This document shows positions 56,743 to 64,000 of a DNA stretch of 64,000 nt, piece by piece. Origin of the DNA: Lachnospiraceae bacterium. Lineage in GTDB: Bacteria; Bacillota; Clostridia; Lachnospirales; Lachnospiraceae. The stretch covers positions 62,001-126,000 of the forward strand of contig JAFTWX010000020.1 in assembly GCA_017465095.1 (NCBI GenBank), written 5' to 3'. The number at the start of each line of letters is the position of its first letter. Positions within the stretch are counted from its first letter, which is position 1. The translations under genes were made by a program, and so were the position numbers. The notes under the pieces were generated by a model that was not told the DNA's origin, did not search any database, and saw only the letters and a list, made by a program, of their open reading frames with translations.

Positions 56743-57732
56743 TTACCCCATTGATCCGCTGCTGAATTTTATGATCAGAAGCTCCACTGCAAGCACATCG
56801 GTCATGCGTCCGGTCTTGACACTCTCCTCCGCCGTCACACATTCCTCAATCGCTGTCCTAAGCTGACTTGTTTTAAAACGGGCCGCCTGGGCCATATATT
56901 TGGATGCGATAAACGGTGCGAGACCGAGTTTGCTTCCCATCGCCTTGTTGTCGTAGCCCTTTCCGCGAAGAAGCTTTGCCTGATACAGAAGATTGAACTG
57001 TCTGGCAATCAAAAACAAAATACGCATCGGCGGTTCCTTCAGCGACAAGAGATCGTAATACAAATCCAGCGCCGCCTTCTGCTGCCCTGCTGCCACCTTT
57101 TCAATCATGTCGAAAATCCGGTTGGTAATCTGTCTCGTACAGACTGCATCCACATCCTCCGACGTGATGTCCGATTTTCCCATCGTGTAACAGAGAAGCT
57201 TTTCCAGTTCCGTGGAAATGATGGACATATCGGTTCCGGTGCGCTCCAAAAACTCTTCCAGCGCCCGCTGGGTAATCTGCTTTCCGTCCTTTTGCAGCAT
57301 TCCGATAATCCAGCGCCGGAGCACCTGCTCATCCTGCGCCGAAAATTCTGCCGCATATCCCAGGTCTTTGCAGGCCTTAAACATCTTTCCGCGTTTATCC
57401 ACCTGCTCCTCCACAAAGACAAACACCGTCGTGTCCGAGAGCTCCTTCAGGTAATCCGCCAGCTTTTCCTGGGTACTTTTGAAAAACCCGCTGTTCTCGA
57501 CAACGATCACTCTGCGCTCCGCCAGAAACGGCATCGTCTCCGCCAGGTCAATCAGCTTTTCCGGTGAGATGTCCTTCCCCTCAAAGTAGTGGTAGTTCAT
57601 CGTATCCTCCGGATCGGCCAATGCCTTTGTCAAACGGTCTTTATATTGTTTTCGCAGATAATCCTCTTCTCCGTAGAGAAGATAAATCGGCCGAAAACTC
57701 TGTTCCTTAATATCCTTCGCGATTTTTTGCAT
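56743..57732 (-). CDS. holA: DNA polymerase III delta subunit
   Basis: The clamp-loader subunit opens the sliding clamp. The 329-residue protein (ATG at 57732; a TTG six codons upstream is also open) has FRPIYLLYGEEDYLRKQYKD near the start, MPFLAERRVIVVENSGFF, and LEKLLCYTMGKSDITSEDVD with NRIFDMIEKVAAGQQ in the middle. The C-terminal helical domain has PPMRILFLIARQFNLLYQAK and GLAPFIASKYMAQA. In Firmicutes holA often follows comEC. Here comEC lies 4 kb upstream, separated by the ABC genes, the nuclease-like gene and the tandem repeat, suggesting an insertion into an ancestral comEC-holA pair. Confidence 0.92.
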   Translation of the reverse strand: MQKIAKDIKEQSFRPIYLLYGEEDYLRKQYKDRLTKALADPEDTMNYHYFEGKDISPEKLIDLAETMPFLAERRVIVVENSGFFKSTQEKLADYLKELSDTTVFVFVEEQVDKRGKMFKACKDLGYAAEFSAQDEQVLRRWIIGMLQKDGKQITQRALEEFLERTGTDMSIISTELEKLLCYTMGKSDITSEDVDAVCTRQITNRIFDMIEKVAAGQQKAALDLYYDLLSLKEPPMRILFLIARQFNLLYQAKLLRGKGYDNKAMGSKLGLAPFIASKYMAQAARFKTSQLRTAIEECVTAEESVKTGRMTDVLAVELLIIKFSSGSMG

Positions 57733-57812
57733 GCCACACCCGCTTTTCAAGTAGTCTTTTTTATTTTAGCACATGCACACTTTTTTTTCTATCTATATAT
57801 CAACAGTTTTCC

Positions 57813-59402
57813 CTATATCGACGCCAAATCCGTGCCGATATTCTTTCGGTACACAAACCAATTGGCTGCGATGAGCAACAGACTCTCCGCAAGACAAATC
57901 CAGTGATAGTAAGCCTCAGGCAACAGAAGTAGCGGAAGAGCCAAAAGAACTGCCACAACCACTCCGCCGATACCGCCGAGAAACGATGCTATACTCTGCT
58001 TGACCGCAACCGTCTCATTTTCCCAATCCATCTTCGGAAACAGCAAATTGAACATAAGGCCGAACAGGCAGGAAAACAAAATCAACAAAAACGGAACGAG
58101 TATCATCCAGAACGCTTTCAGCACGGTTGGTTTAAAAACGATAAGCATGCAAATCTCCGCAACCACATAAAACGGTGCTATGAGCAGCAGATTAAACAAT
58201 ACTTTTCCGTCCAGAATCATTTTGGCAGTGAGCGGAAGACTTTTGGCAATCCACCACTCTTTTCCCTCCATGGATACCGAAATACAAACCGCATTCATCA
58301 TCGACATGACGGCTGCGATCAGCCATGGAGCCGCCGCCGGAATATTCATTGCAACCGGGAGCTGCAATGCTGTTTTTTCCAAATCAACAAACAGCATTGC
58401 CACCGCCAAAACCGCACCGAGTGCAGGGCCTATAATCGTATTGGACACATAGGGACCGGAAGCAAAATATCGTCTCGCCTCACGCCAAACAAGAGCTCTG
58501 CGCACAGAGTTTGCTTTCATTTTTCCGATCTGATAATCATGCTTTGCCACCGTCGTATACAGTCCTCGGCAAACCCTATGAAAATTCACCTTTACCACCC
58601 ACATCACAAGGGCGACTGCAACAAGGGATACCGCGGCAAACAAGAGGCATTCTCCGACACCTCCCGCCACCATTGCATTTCCGATTAAAATCGCCGGCGG
58701 ATAGGTTTTTTCCAGCGCCGTGGTTGCCAGCGCGGAAATCTCCCTGAGCATCTCAAGGGAAATTTCATCCTCCGTACCGGAAAGATTAGCACTCATCCCC
58801 AAAACACCGACAACAAGGAGTACCGAAAGCGCTGCTTCCGCCAAAGATTTGTGTTTCATCCGAGCCGAAACTGCCGTGATGAGAGACCCGGCAAAAACAG
58901 CTACCGCCAGCGGCAAAAGGGGAACCGCAGCCACAACCAAAACGGAAAGCACATAGAACATAAACGGCGGACGTTCAAACACCGCATACACACTAAGTCC
59001 CGGCACAAAAATCAGCGCCGACACAATCAGGCTCTCTGCGTACATGCGCAAAAATCTGCTTACAACCACCGCGCCGTCAGACACCGGAAGGGACGACATG
59101 ATGTCATACCCCTTTTTCCGGAATATCACACCGCCGATTTTAAATATATCGAAAAACACAACAAAAAAACTTGAAACGGCAATGAGGTACGCCGGTATGA
59201 TATCCGCCGCCCCGAGGATGGAAAGTCCGGCACAAAGTGCCACAATGTAGGAGAGCACCATAGCCAAAATAAACACCATAATCACTGCAAAAAGTTTTAC
59301 TTTCTTTTTGTACTCCGGATCTTTTGTGTTGCGGATGATATTAAGACCGTACAGGTTGCAAAGCTCCAGCTTTGCCAGAAGCTTAATTTGTCTCATCGTC
59401 AA
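57813..59402 (-). CDS. ABC exporter permease (ABC_tran_2-type)
   Basis: The 529-residue protein has about 12 membrane helices and no signal peptide. It resembles the putative ABC exporter permeases of Firmicutes that carry two permease halves in one chain (opening MTMRQIKLLAKLELCNLYGL, then DIIPAYLIAVSSFFVVFFDI; second half EGKEWWIAKSLPLTAKMILD). Its start overlaps the ATPase gene by 20 bases (59383-59402), so it is co-translated. The exported substrate is unknown. The gene ends about 60 bases before holA, with no strong terminator between. Confidence 0.8.
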   Translation of the reverse strand: MTMRQIKLLAKLELCNLYGLNIIRNTKDPEYKKKVKLFAVIMVFILAMVLSYIVALCAGLSILGAADIIPAYLIAVSSFFVVFFDIFKIGGVIFRKKGYDIMSSLPVSDGAVVVSRFLRMYAESLIVSALIFVPGLSVYAVFERPPFMFYVLSVLVVAAVPLLPLAVAVFAGSLITAVSARMKHKSLAEAALSVLLVVGVLGMSANLSGTEDEISLEMLREISALATTALEKTYPPAILIGNAMVAGGVGECLLFAAVSLVAVALVMWVVKVNFHRVCRGLYTTVAKHDYQIGKMKANSVRRALVWREARRYFASGPYVSNTIIGPALGAVLAVAMLFVDLEKTALQLPVAMNIPAAAPWLIAAVMSMMNAVCISVSMEGKEWWIAKSLPLTAKMILDGKVLFNLLLIAPFYVVAEICMLIVFKPTVLKAFWMILVPFLLILFSCLFGLMFNLLFPKMDWENETVAVKQSIASFLGGIGGVVVAVLLALPLLLLPEAYYHWICLAESLLLIAANWFVYRKNIGTDLASI

Positions 59403-60105
59403 GCACCTCCATAAAAAGCGACTCCAGGGAACCTGCTTCTTTTACGACATCACTCATATTTCCGCTCGCAATCACCCGTCCGTCCTTGATGATTGCCACT
59501 TTATTGCAAAGTTTCTCCGCCACTTCCAGCACATGGGTGGAAAAAAACACTGCACCGCCCTCCGCGCATGTCTCCTTCATAATATTTTTTAAAACGATGG
59601 AAGCCTTCGGGTCCAATCCCACAAACGGCTCGTCCAAAATCCAAAGCTTCGGTTTATGTACCAGCGCGGAAATAAGCGCAAGCTTCTGCTTCATACCATG
59701 GGAATACCCCGAAATCAAATCTCCCAGGGACGGTGTAATCTCAAACGCATCCGCATATTTTTTGATCCGCTCCTCCCGCTCCTCTTCCGGCACCTCAAAT
59801 ACGTCGGCAACAAAATTCAGGTACTGGATTCCGGTCAGATATTCATATAAATCCGGATTGTCCGGAATGTAAGCAAACTTTTTCTTGCACGCAAGCTTGT
59901 CGACTCTCAGATTTGTGCCGTCAATCAGCACTTCTCCGCTGTCATAATCCTGTATACCGGTAATGCACTTGAGCGTCGTCGTTTTTCCGGCTCCGTTATG
60001 ACCGATAAATGCAAAAAGGTCTCCTTTTTCCACATGAATGTTAACATCGGTGACACCCTTGTCACTTCCTTTGTAATGTTTGGTCAGATTTTTGATAATC
60101 AGCAT
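59383..60105 (-). CDS. ABC transporter ATP-binding protein
   Basis: The 240-residue nucleotide-binding domain has Walker A FIGHNGAGKTTTLKCITG (residues ~34-51), signature YSHGMKQKLALISALVH, Walker B LWILDEPFVGLDP and the H-loop VFFSTHVLEVAEKL. The C-terminal ~40 residues are the usual dimerisation tail. It drives the large permease that follows. The regulatory region upstream has a good promoter (60208-60236) and two near-identical palindromic sites (60150-60186), so expression is probably repressed by a regulator encoded elsewhere. Confidence 0.92.
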   Translation of the reverse strand: MLIIKNLTKHYKGSDKGVTDVNIHVEKGDLFAFIGHNGAGKTTTLKCITGIQDYDSGEVLIDGTNLRVDKLACKKKFAYIPDNPDLYEYLTGIQYLNFVADVFEVPEEEREERIKKYADAFEITPSLGDLISGYSHGMKQKLALISALVHKPKLWILDEPFVGLDPKASIVLKNIMKETCAEGGAVFFSTHVLEVAEKLCNKVAIIKDGRVIASGNMSDVVKEAGSLESLFMEVLDDETN

Positions 60106-60149
60106 ATTATCTCCTCCGTTTATTGCGTTTATAAAGGCAATATACTACA

Positions 60150-60186
60150 TAACGCTGCGTCACAAGCAACCCCTAACGCAGCGTCA
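60150..60186. promoter_or_regulatory. Two palindromic operator-like sites ahead of the ABC exporter
   Basis: TAACGCTGCGTCA (60150-60162) and TAACGCAGCGTCA (60174-60186) differ by one base. Each is nearly palindromic (TGACGC-N-GCGTTA), with centres 24 bases apart. They lie between the promoter at 60208-60236 and the ATPase start codon, so a bound repressor of TetR or MarR type could block transcription. No regulator gene is adjacent. Confidence 0.6.
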
Positions 60187-60207
60187 TTATTTCTCTTTCT
60201 GTATATA

Positions 60208-60236
60208 ATTTATTCCTATCCGTGACAACTGTCAAT
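60208..60236 (-). promoter_or_regulatory. Promoter of the ABC exporter pair
   Basis: Minus strand TTGACA (60236-60231), 17 bases, then TAAATT (60213-60208). Confidence 0.55.
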
Positions 60237-60336
60237 GTGCTTCCCCGAATCCGCATGTCCCGCCACTCCGATAATTCCGCACATTTGCTGTTCACTCCTT
60301 TTTTCAAATTTTATCACACAATTTTTGTTTTCCTGC

Positions 60337-61155
60337 TTATTGTGCCCAAAAGATGGTTTTTATAAATTCATTTAGATTTCTTGTGTTAATCGGTCTTTTT
60401 CCGTTTTCAAATGTCATGAACAGCCGATCTCCGGGATATATTCCGTTCCTCTCATAAGCAGCAATCTTGTATACAACTTTCTCCACATAATCCATGTCAT
60501 CCATTTTTCCGAAATGTTCCCAGTAAACCTCCTTCCTGTCCGCCATGCGAAGAATCGTGAAATCCGGATAAATTACAATATTCGGCTCGAGCTGTAACGG
60601 ATACTCATACCGGTACGGTACTCCGAGGGCAAATAGCTTATCCGCAATTATCTTTTCTGACTTTGAACGGACCCGCTCGCCGTTTTCCGTCACAATCTCG
60701 CTTGCAGTATTTTCAAATGATTTCCCTCTGTATTCTATTGCTTTCCACTCATTTGCATACGCTTCATCTGAAATTACATCCACATCTACCAACTCTCTTC
60801 TGTACGGATTGGTTGCTTTGTGCAAACATTTCAAACTGGTCCGCTCATAGTGTTTCAAAAATACATCAATGGCCCGAATCCGCTCCTCTGCCATTTGCAC
60901 AACCTTTTGATCATAGTCTCTTTGTGCAAGCGCCTTCACAAGCGCCATCTGACTTTTTTTCATGTATCTTCCGTTTTTGCTTTGGGCTTCTGAGCCGCAA
61001 GTCTTTCCGTATTTATAATAATACTCCGGCTTTCCGCGCTTCTCAGCAACCCGAAGTCTTCCCTCCGGCGCATGCAGCAGTCTCTTTTTGGCCTTCTCAG
61101 CAATTTTTTGCAACTCTTTTGCTTCCTCTCGAAGCTTTCTTTCTATTGATTTCAT
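60337..61155 (-). CDS. Putative PD-(D/E)XK nuclease-like protein
   Basis: The first ~100 residues of this 272-residue protein are a highly charged helical region (KSIERKLREEAKELQKIAEK). The C-terminal part (~150-270) resembles a compact PD-(D/E)XK nuclease fold: RSKSEKIIADKLFALGVPYR (Glu in the first helix), YEYPLQLEPNIVIYPDFTIL (PDF as the PD position) and VYWEHFGKMDDMDY (E in place of the E-x-K; no Lys in the usual position). This pattern occurs in many clostridial proteins of unknown role. I would not assign a restriction function. The tandem repeat array and comEC lie upstream, in divergent orientation to nothing else. Confidence 0.55.
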   Translation of the reverse strand: MKSIERKLREEAKELQKIAEKAKKRLLHAPEGRLRVAEKRGKPEYYYKYGKTCGSEAQSKNGRYMKKSQMALVKALAQRDYDQKVVQMAEERIRAIDVFLKHYERTSLKCLHKATNPYRRELVDVDVISDEAYANEWKAIEYRGKSFENTASEIVTENGERVRSKSEKIIADKLFALGVPYRYEYPLQLEPNIVIYPDFTILRMADRKEVYWEHFGKMDDMDYVEKVVYKIAAYERNGIYPGDRLFMTFENGKRPINTRNLNEFIKTIFWAQ

Positions 61156-61192
61156 TGTAAGTCCTCCTTTTCTTCTTTTTCCTTGATTTCGT

Positions 61193-61590
61193 CGGGGTGT
61201 TTTTCTGGCCGGCGCCCCACTTGCTTGCTTCTTTCTTCTTTTCGTTGGGCTGGTTTCCTGTTTGGCGCCCCACTTGCTTGCTCTTTTCTTCTTTTCGTCG
61301 GGCGCTTTCCTGTTTGGCGCCCCACTAGCTTGCTCTTTTCTTCTTTTCGTCGGGCAGATTTCCTGTTTGGCGCCCCACTAGCTTGCTCTTTTCTTCTTTT
61401 CGTCGGGCAGCTTTCCTGTTTGGCGCCCTACTAACTTGCTTTTTTCTTCTTTTTGTTGGGCAGATTTTCCGGCTGGCACCCCACTAGCTTGCTTCTTTCC
61501 TCTTTTCGTTGGGCAAGTTTCCCGGCTGGCGTCCCACTAGCTTGCTCTTTTCTTCTTTTCGTCGGGCAAGTTTCCCGGCCGGCGCCCCAC
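61193..61590. repeat. 53-bp tandem repeat array (minisatellite)
   Basis: The GGCGCCCCAC core recurs at 61211, 61264, 61316, 61369, 61422, 61475, 61528 and 61581: seven intervals, six of 53 and one of 52 bases. The full unit (core, then roughly TAGCTTGCTCTTTTC and TTCTTTTCGTCGGGCAG) is conserved with scattered substitutions. There are no unique spacers. Since 53 is not a multiple of three, the array is not coding. It sits between the nuclease-like gene and comEC. Confidence 0.9.
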
Positions 61591-61693
61591 CTAATTGCAT
61601 ATTCCAATTTTTAGTAGGACAACACACTTCAAAATGTCCCAACTAAGAAACCATAATCTTACATTGGTCGGGCAACCGATATATTTCCAGCCT

Positions 61694-64000
61694 TCAATTT
61701 GCCCGCCAAGTACGAATCCTGATATTCGACGCAGTCTTTTTCAAAAGCAAGCCTGCTTCTATCTCCAAAGTAATCTGCCCCGTATCCGGGGTGACAAAGG
61801 TCTTGCAGCCGGCTGCCTGCAACCGCTTAAGAAGCTGACTGTGCGGATGTTCGTAGCTGTTGTTTTTTCCGCAGGAAATCAAAGCTGCATCAAAATCAAA
61901 GGCCTGCAAAAGCGCAGCGCTTGTCGATGTCTGCGCGCCATGGTGCGCGGTTTTGAGAATATGAATTTTTGAGATACCCATATGTTGCAGACGCCGGATC
62001 ACCTGCTCATCGCAATTCTGCGTGCTGTCGCCGGTAAACAACATAGAAAATCCCTGCATGCGGGCAAGCAAAATCATGGAAGTGTCGTTCTCGTCCGCCG
62101 ACGCAATCTCATTGCCCGGATAAATGCAGTCGAATGTCATGTCTCCGCATGTCACCCGGTTCCCGGCGCCGACATAGACGATCTTGGTTCCTGCATCACG
62201 GGCAGCAAGAATAATATCTTTATACGATTCGTTACCCTCGGCTAACTTTGTCAGGCAAAGCACTTCTATCTCTATTCCTTCCGACCGGCTCATTTCCAAG
62301 AGTTCCAGAATGGCCGAATAATGATCTGCATGTGCATGGGATACAAAAGCCATCTGCACCCGGGAAATTCCATGATATTTCAAAAACGGAAGCAGCCGGT
62401 ATTTGCCCATTTCATTGACATCCGTGCTACCGCCGTCAATCAGCACCGTGTTTCCCCGGCCATCGCGCATACAGACACAGTCCCCCTGCCCCACCGACAG
62501 CATATCAATCCGCGCCCCGCCATGGACCGGAATCAGGAAGATCCGCATGCACAAGAGAGGAAACACAAACCGAGGAAACGACAAACGCGGAAACACAATT
62601 CCGGGGATCTTAATCCGGTTACCTTTGGATAACAAAAGCATCCAAATAAAAACAAGCCCGTAATAGAGCACTATCTGCCAGAGGGCCGGTCTACCGGTCA
62701 CCGCCACAGCTCCCGGGAGGCGCTCCGCCATGCGGCAAAGCCATTCGTAAAAATCGAGCAGAAGATCCGCCACGGTCAAAAACACATGGCATCCCGGCAA
62801 AGCGCCCACGATACCGCTGATAAGAATAAAAGTCATGCATGGAATAATAATCAGATTAAGAAGAAAAGAACCAATCGGAAATTCGTAATAGAACCAAAGA
62901 GAAACCGGAAGTATGAAAACCTGTACACTGAATCCGGACAGCAAACCGCCTTTTATATATTTGACAAGGCGAATGAGTAAGCCAAAAACAACTTCCCTGA
63001 ATTTAATATGTTTCGGATTGTCATGTTTGGGGACACTCCTGTCTCCATCGATGTCGTCATCGACGGGCGGTTGCAAAAGCGGATTCACCCAGGCCAGTCC
63101 CATGACCGCCAGATATGAGAGAAGGAATCCTGCCTGCGTCACTATGGACGGATCCGACAGAAGCAAAAGAAATGCCGAAAAGGCCAGCGCCGTCTTGAGA
63201 TCATAGGTCCTCCCGAGAAGATCTGCCAGCAGAAATAAAATAAACATGCACGAAGCCCGAAAGGATGATGCCCCGGAACCGACAAATTTTATGTAAACCA
63301 CAATCATCAAAATGCCGGTACAGGAACAGAGCCACGGAAAGATTCCTATCCTTCGCAACAGTTTGTAAAACATCATACCAAGCAGTGAAATATGAAGGCC
63401 CGATATTGCCAGCACATGAGCAATTCCGTTTTTCCGGTAAAGATTTTTAATTTCGGGGTCCATTGCGGTTTTGTCTCCCAGCAACATGGCACATAAAATT
63501 CCTGCATTGTCCGGCTTCATATTTTCGCTGTAAATATTCTCCACGCCTTGTTTTATGTCAACCAGTGCCTCATCAAAAAAATCATAGGCTTTTCCGGTTT
63601 TGACAACGCTGCAACAAAGCATGCGAAATCCATACCCCAGGCTGTTGTAATATGTTTTGCTGTCGAACTGCCCTTCATTTTCTGCCGCCTCGAAGTTTGC
63701 AACAATTCCCTCCAGGCAAAGCCATGTTCCGATGGGCGGTCCCAAATCATCCGCAAAAGTACGGGACGCATCCATATAACAGATGACACCCATTTCCTGC
63801 TCTTTGAAAAAATGATTCAATTGTAATGTTTGTGAAAAATTGTTTGATTGTATATGTTTCAGATAATAGATTTGTTTGCCGTTTTTCTTCTCTTTTTTGC
63901 AAAGCCGACCGGTAATGCGAAGAACCGTATCGTCCGGCGGACCGCTGTCATAAACCGTTGCCGTTCCGGATGGGAGCGGCAACGGGACAATTTGCGCGAT
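61694..64000 (-). CDS. comEC: ComEC/Rec2 DNA-uptake channel, N-terminus outside window
   Basis: The frame is open from 61694 to the right edge (769 codons visible), so the N-terminus is missing. ComEC carries single-stranded DNA through the membrane during transformation. Visible in order are an OB-like N-terminal soluble domain, the competence domain of ~10 membrane helices (AISGLHISLLGMMFYKLLRR, then GSGASSFRASCMFILFLLAD), and a C-terminal metallo-beta-lactamase domain (~500-760) with MLSVGQGDCVCMRDGRGNTV, VSHAHADHYSAILELL and LKTAHHGAQTSTS. Zinc ligands look intact, as in forms thought to degrade the non-transported strand. The tandem repeat lies just downstream, ~100 bases after the stop. 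Confidence 0.93.
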   Translation of the reverse strand: MAQIVPLPLPSGTATVYDSGPPDDTVLRITGRLCKKEKKNGKQIYYLKHIQSNNFSQTLQLNHFFKEQEMGVICYMDASRTFADDLGPPIGTWLCLEGIVANFEAAENEGQFDSKTYYNSLGYGFRMLCCSVVKTGKAYDFFDEALVDIKQGVENIYSENMKPDNAGILCAMLLGDKTAMDPEIKNLYRKNGIAHVLAISGLHISLLGMMFYKLLRRIGIFPWLCSCTGILMIVVYIKFVGSGASSFRASCMFILFLLADLLGRTYDLKTALAFSAFLLLLSDPSIVTQAGFLLSYLAVMGLAWVNPLLQPPVDDDIDGDRSVPKHDNPKHIKFREVVFGLLIRLVKYIKGGLLSGFSVQVFILPVSLWFYYEFPIGSFLLNLIIIPCMTFILISGIVGALPGCHVFLTVADLLLDFYEWLCRMAERLPGAVAVTGRPALWQIVLYYGLVFIWMLLLSKGNRIKIPGIVFPRLSFPRFVFPLLCMRIFLIPVHGGARIDMLSVGQGDCVCMRDGRGNTVLIDGGSTDVNEMGKYRLLPFLKYHGISRVQMAFVSHAHADHYSAILELLEMSRSEGIEIEVLCLTKLAEGNESYKDIILAARDAGTKIVYVGAGNRVTCGDMTFDCIYPGNEIASADENDTSMILLARMQGFSMLFTGDSTQNCDEQVIRRLQHMGISKIHILKTAHHGAQTSTSAALLQAFDFDAALISCGKNNSYEHPHSQLLKRLQAAGCKTFVTPDTGQITLEIEAGLLLKKTASNIRIRTWRAN

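Noticed and set aside
61183..61434. Plus-strand 83-codon ORF across the tandem repeat
   Set aside because: The repeat unit is 53 bases, not a multiple of three; the peptide only mirrors the repeat, with no ribosome site.
61193..61590. CRISPR array
   Set aside because: The 53-base units are contiguous and similar throughout. There are no unique spacers and no cas genes.

Overview
The window looks like a chromosomal segment from a Gram-positive anaerobe of the Clostridia, most likely a Lachnospiraceae gut commensal. The evidence is moderate GC with Firmicutes-type Shine-Dalgarno sites, a DUF5717 protein of the kind I associate with Lachnospiraceae, an operon in which a cofactor-independent phosphoglycerate-mutase homologue takes the place of homoserine kinase, a GPH symporter with a full hexuronate pathway, a tRNA gene without encoded CCA, and proteins typical of these bacteria (DUF4422, DUF1653, YtrA-type GntR, TraX). 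No phage, plasmid or insertion-sequence genes were seen, and most genes lie on the minus strand.

Layout. 1-2.9 kb: a large DUF5717 gene running off the left edge, divergent from a short DtxR-like regulator. 2.9-7.3 kb: a SpoIID-like/peptidoglycan-binding protein, a YtrA-type GntR/ABC operon with a visible promoter-operator, and ilvE. 7.5-14.2 kb: a membrane diguanylate cyclase, a TraX / beta-CASP / thyA / folA operon, a small soluble chemotaxis-like protein, and a MotA-like plus membrane-LuxR pair. 14.3-18.9 kb: an MBOAT/SGNH O-acetylation pair, tRNA-Gly(GCC), an anchored NagZ-like protein, and an unusual GTAC-rich intergenic region that is probably transcribed. 19.1-25.6 kb: a LUD protein, a large inverted repeat, and a five-gene aspartate-family/methyl-cycle operon (ACT regulator, hom, apgM-like, lysC, ahcY). 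25.8-32.4 kb: an EAL phosphodiesterase, then a membrane-anchored XRE regulator with two paralogous acyltransferases. The second of these is fused in frame to a complete MalG-like ABC permease.

32.5-40.9 kb: glyA, a lipid kinase/PAP2 phosphatase pair, two glycosyltransferases, mutY, a 5'-nucleotidase and two small conserved proteins. 41-54.5 kb: an eight-gene glucuronide operon (uxuB, kdgA, uxaC, kdgK, uxuA, a GH2 enzyme, a double-anchored permuted GH3 enzyme, a GPH symporter) divergent from an AraC regulator whose mRNA may be leaderless. Together these genes can release glucuronic acid from a beta-glucuronide, import the sugar and convert it to pyruvate and glyceraldehyde-3-phosphate. 54.5-64 kb: a 31-residue membrane peptide, a yybP-ykoY manganese riboswitch with an overlapping terminator ahead of a Ca2+/Na+ exchanger-family gene, thioredoxin, a zinc-ribbon protein, holA, an ABC exporter pair with two operator-like sites, a nuclease-like protein, a 53-bp tandem repeat array, and comEC running off the right edge.

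The most unusual items are the acyltransferase-ABC permease fusion (29653-32427), the GTAC-rich leader or small RNA (18.57-18.93 kb), the long nested inverted repeat (19837-20074) and the 53-bp minisatellite (61193-61590). All functional statements come from reading the sequence and recalling protein families; no search was run.
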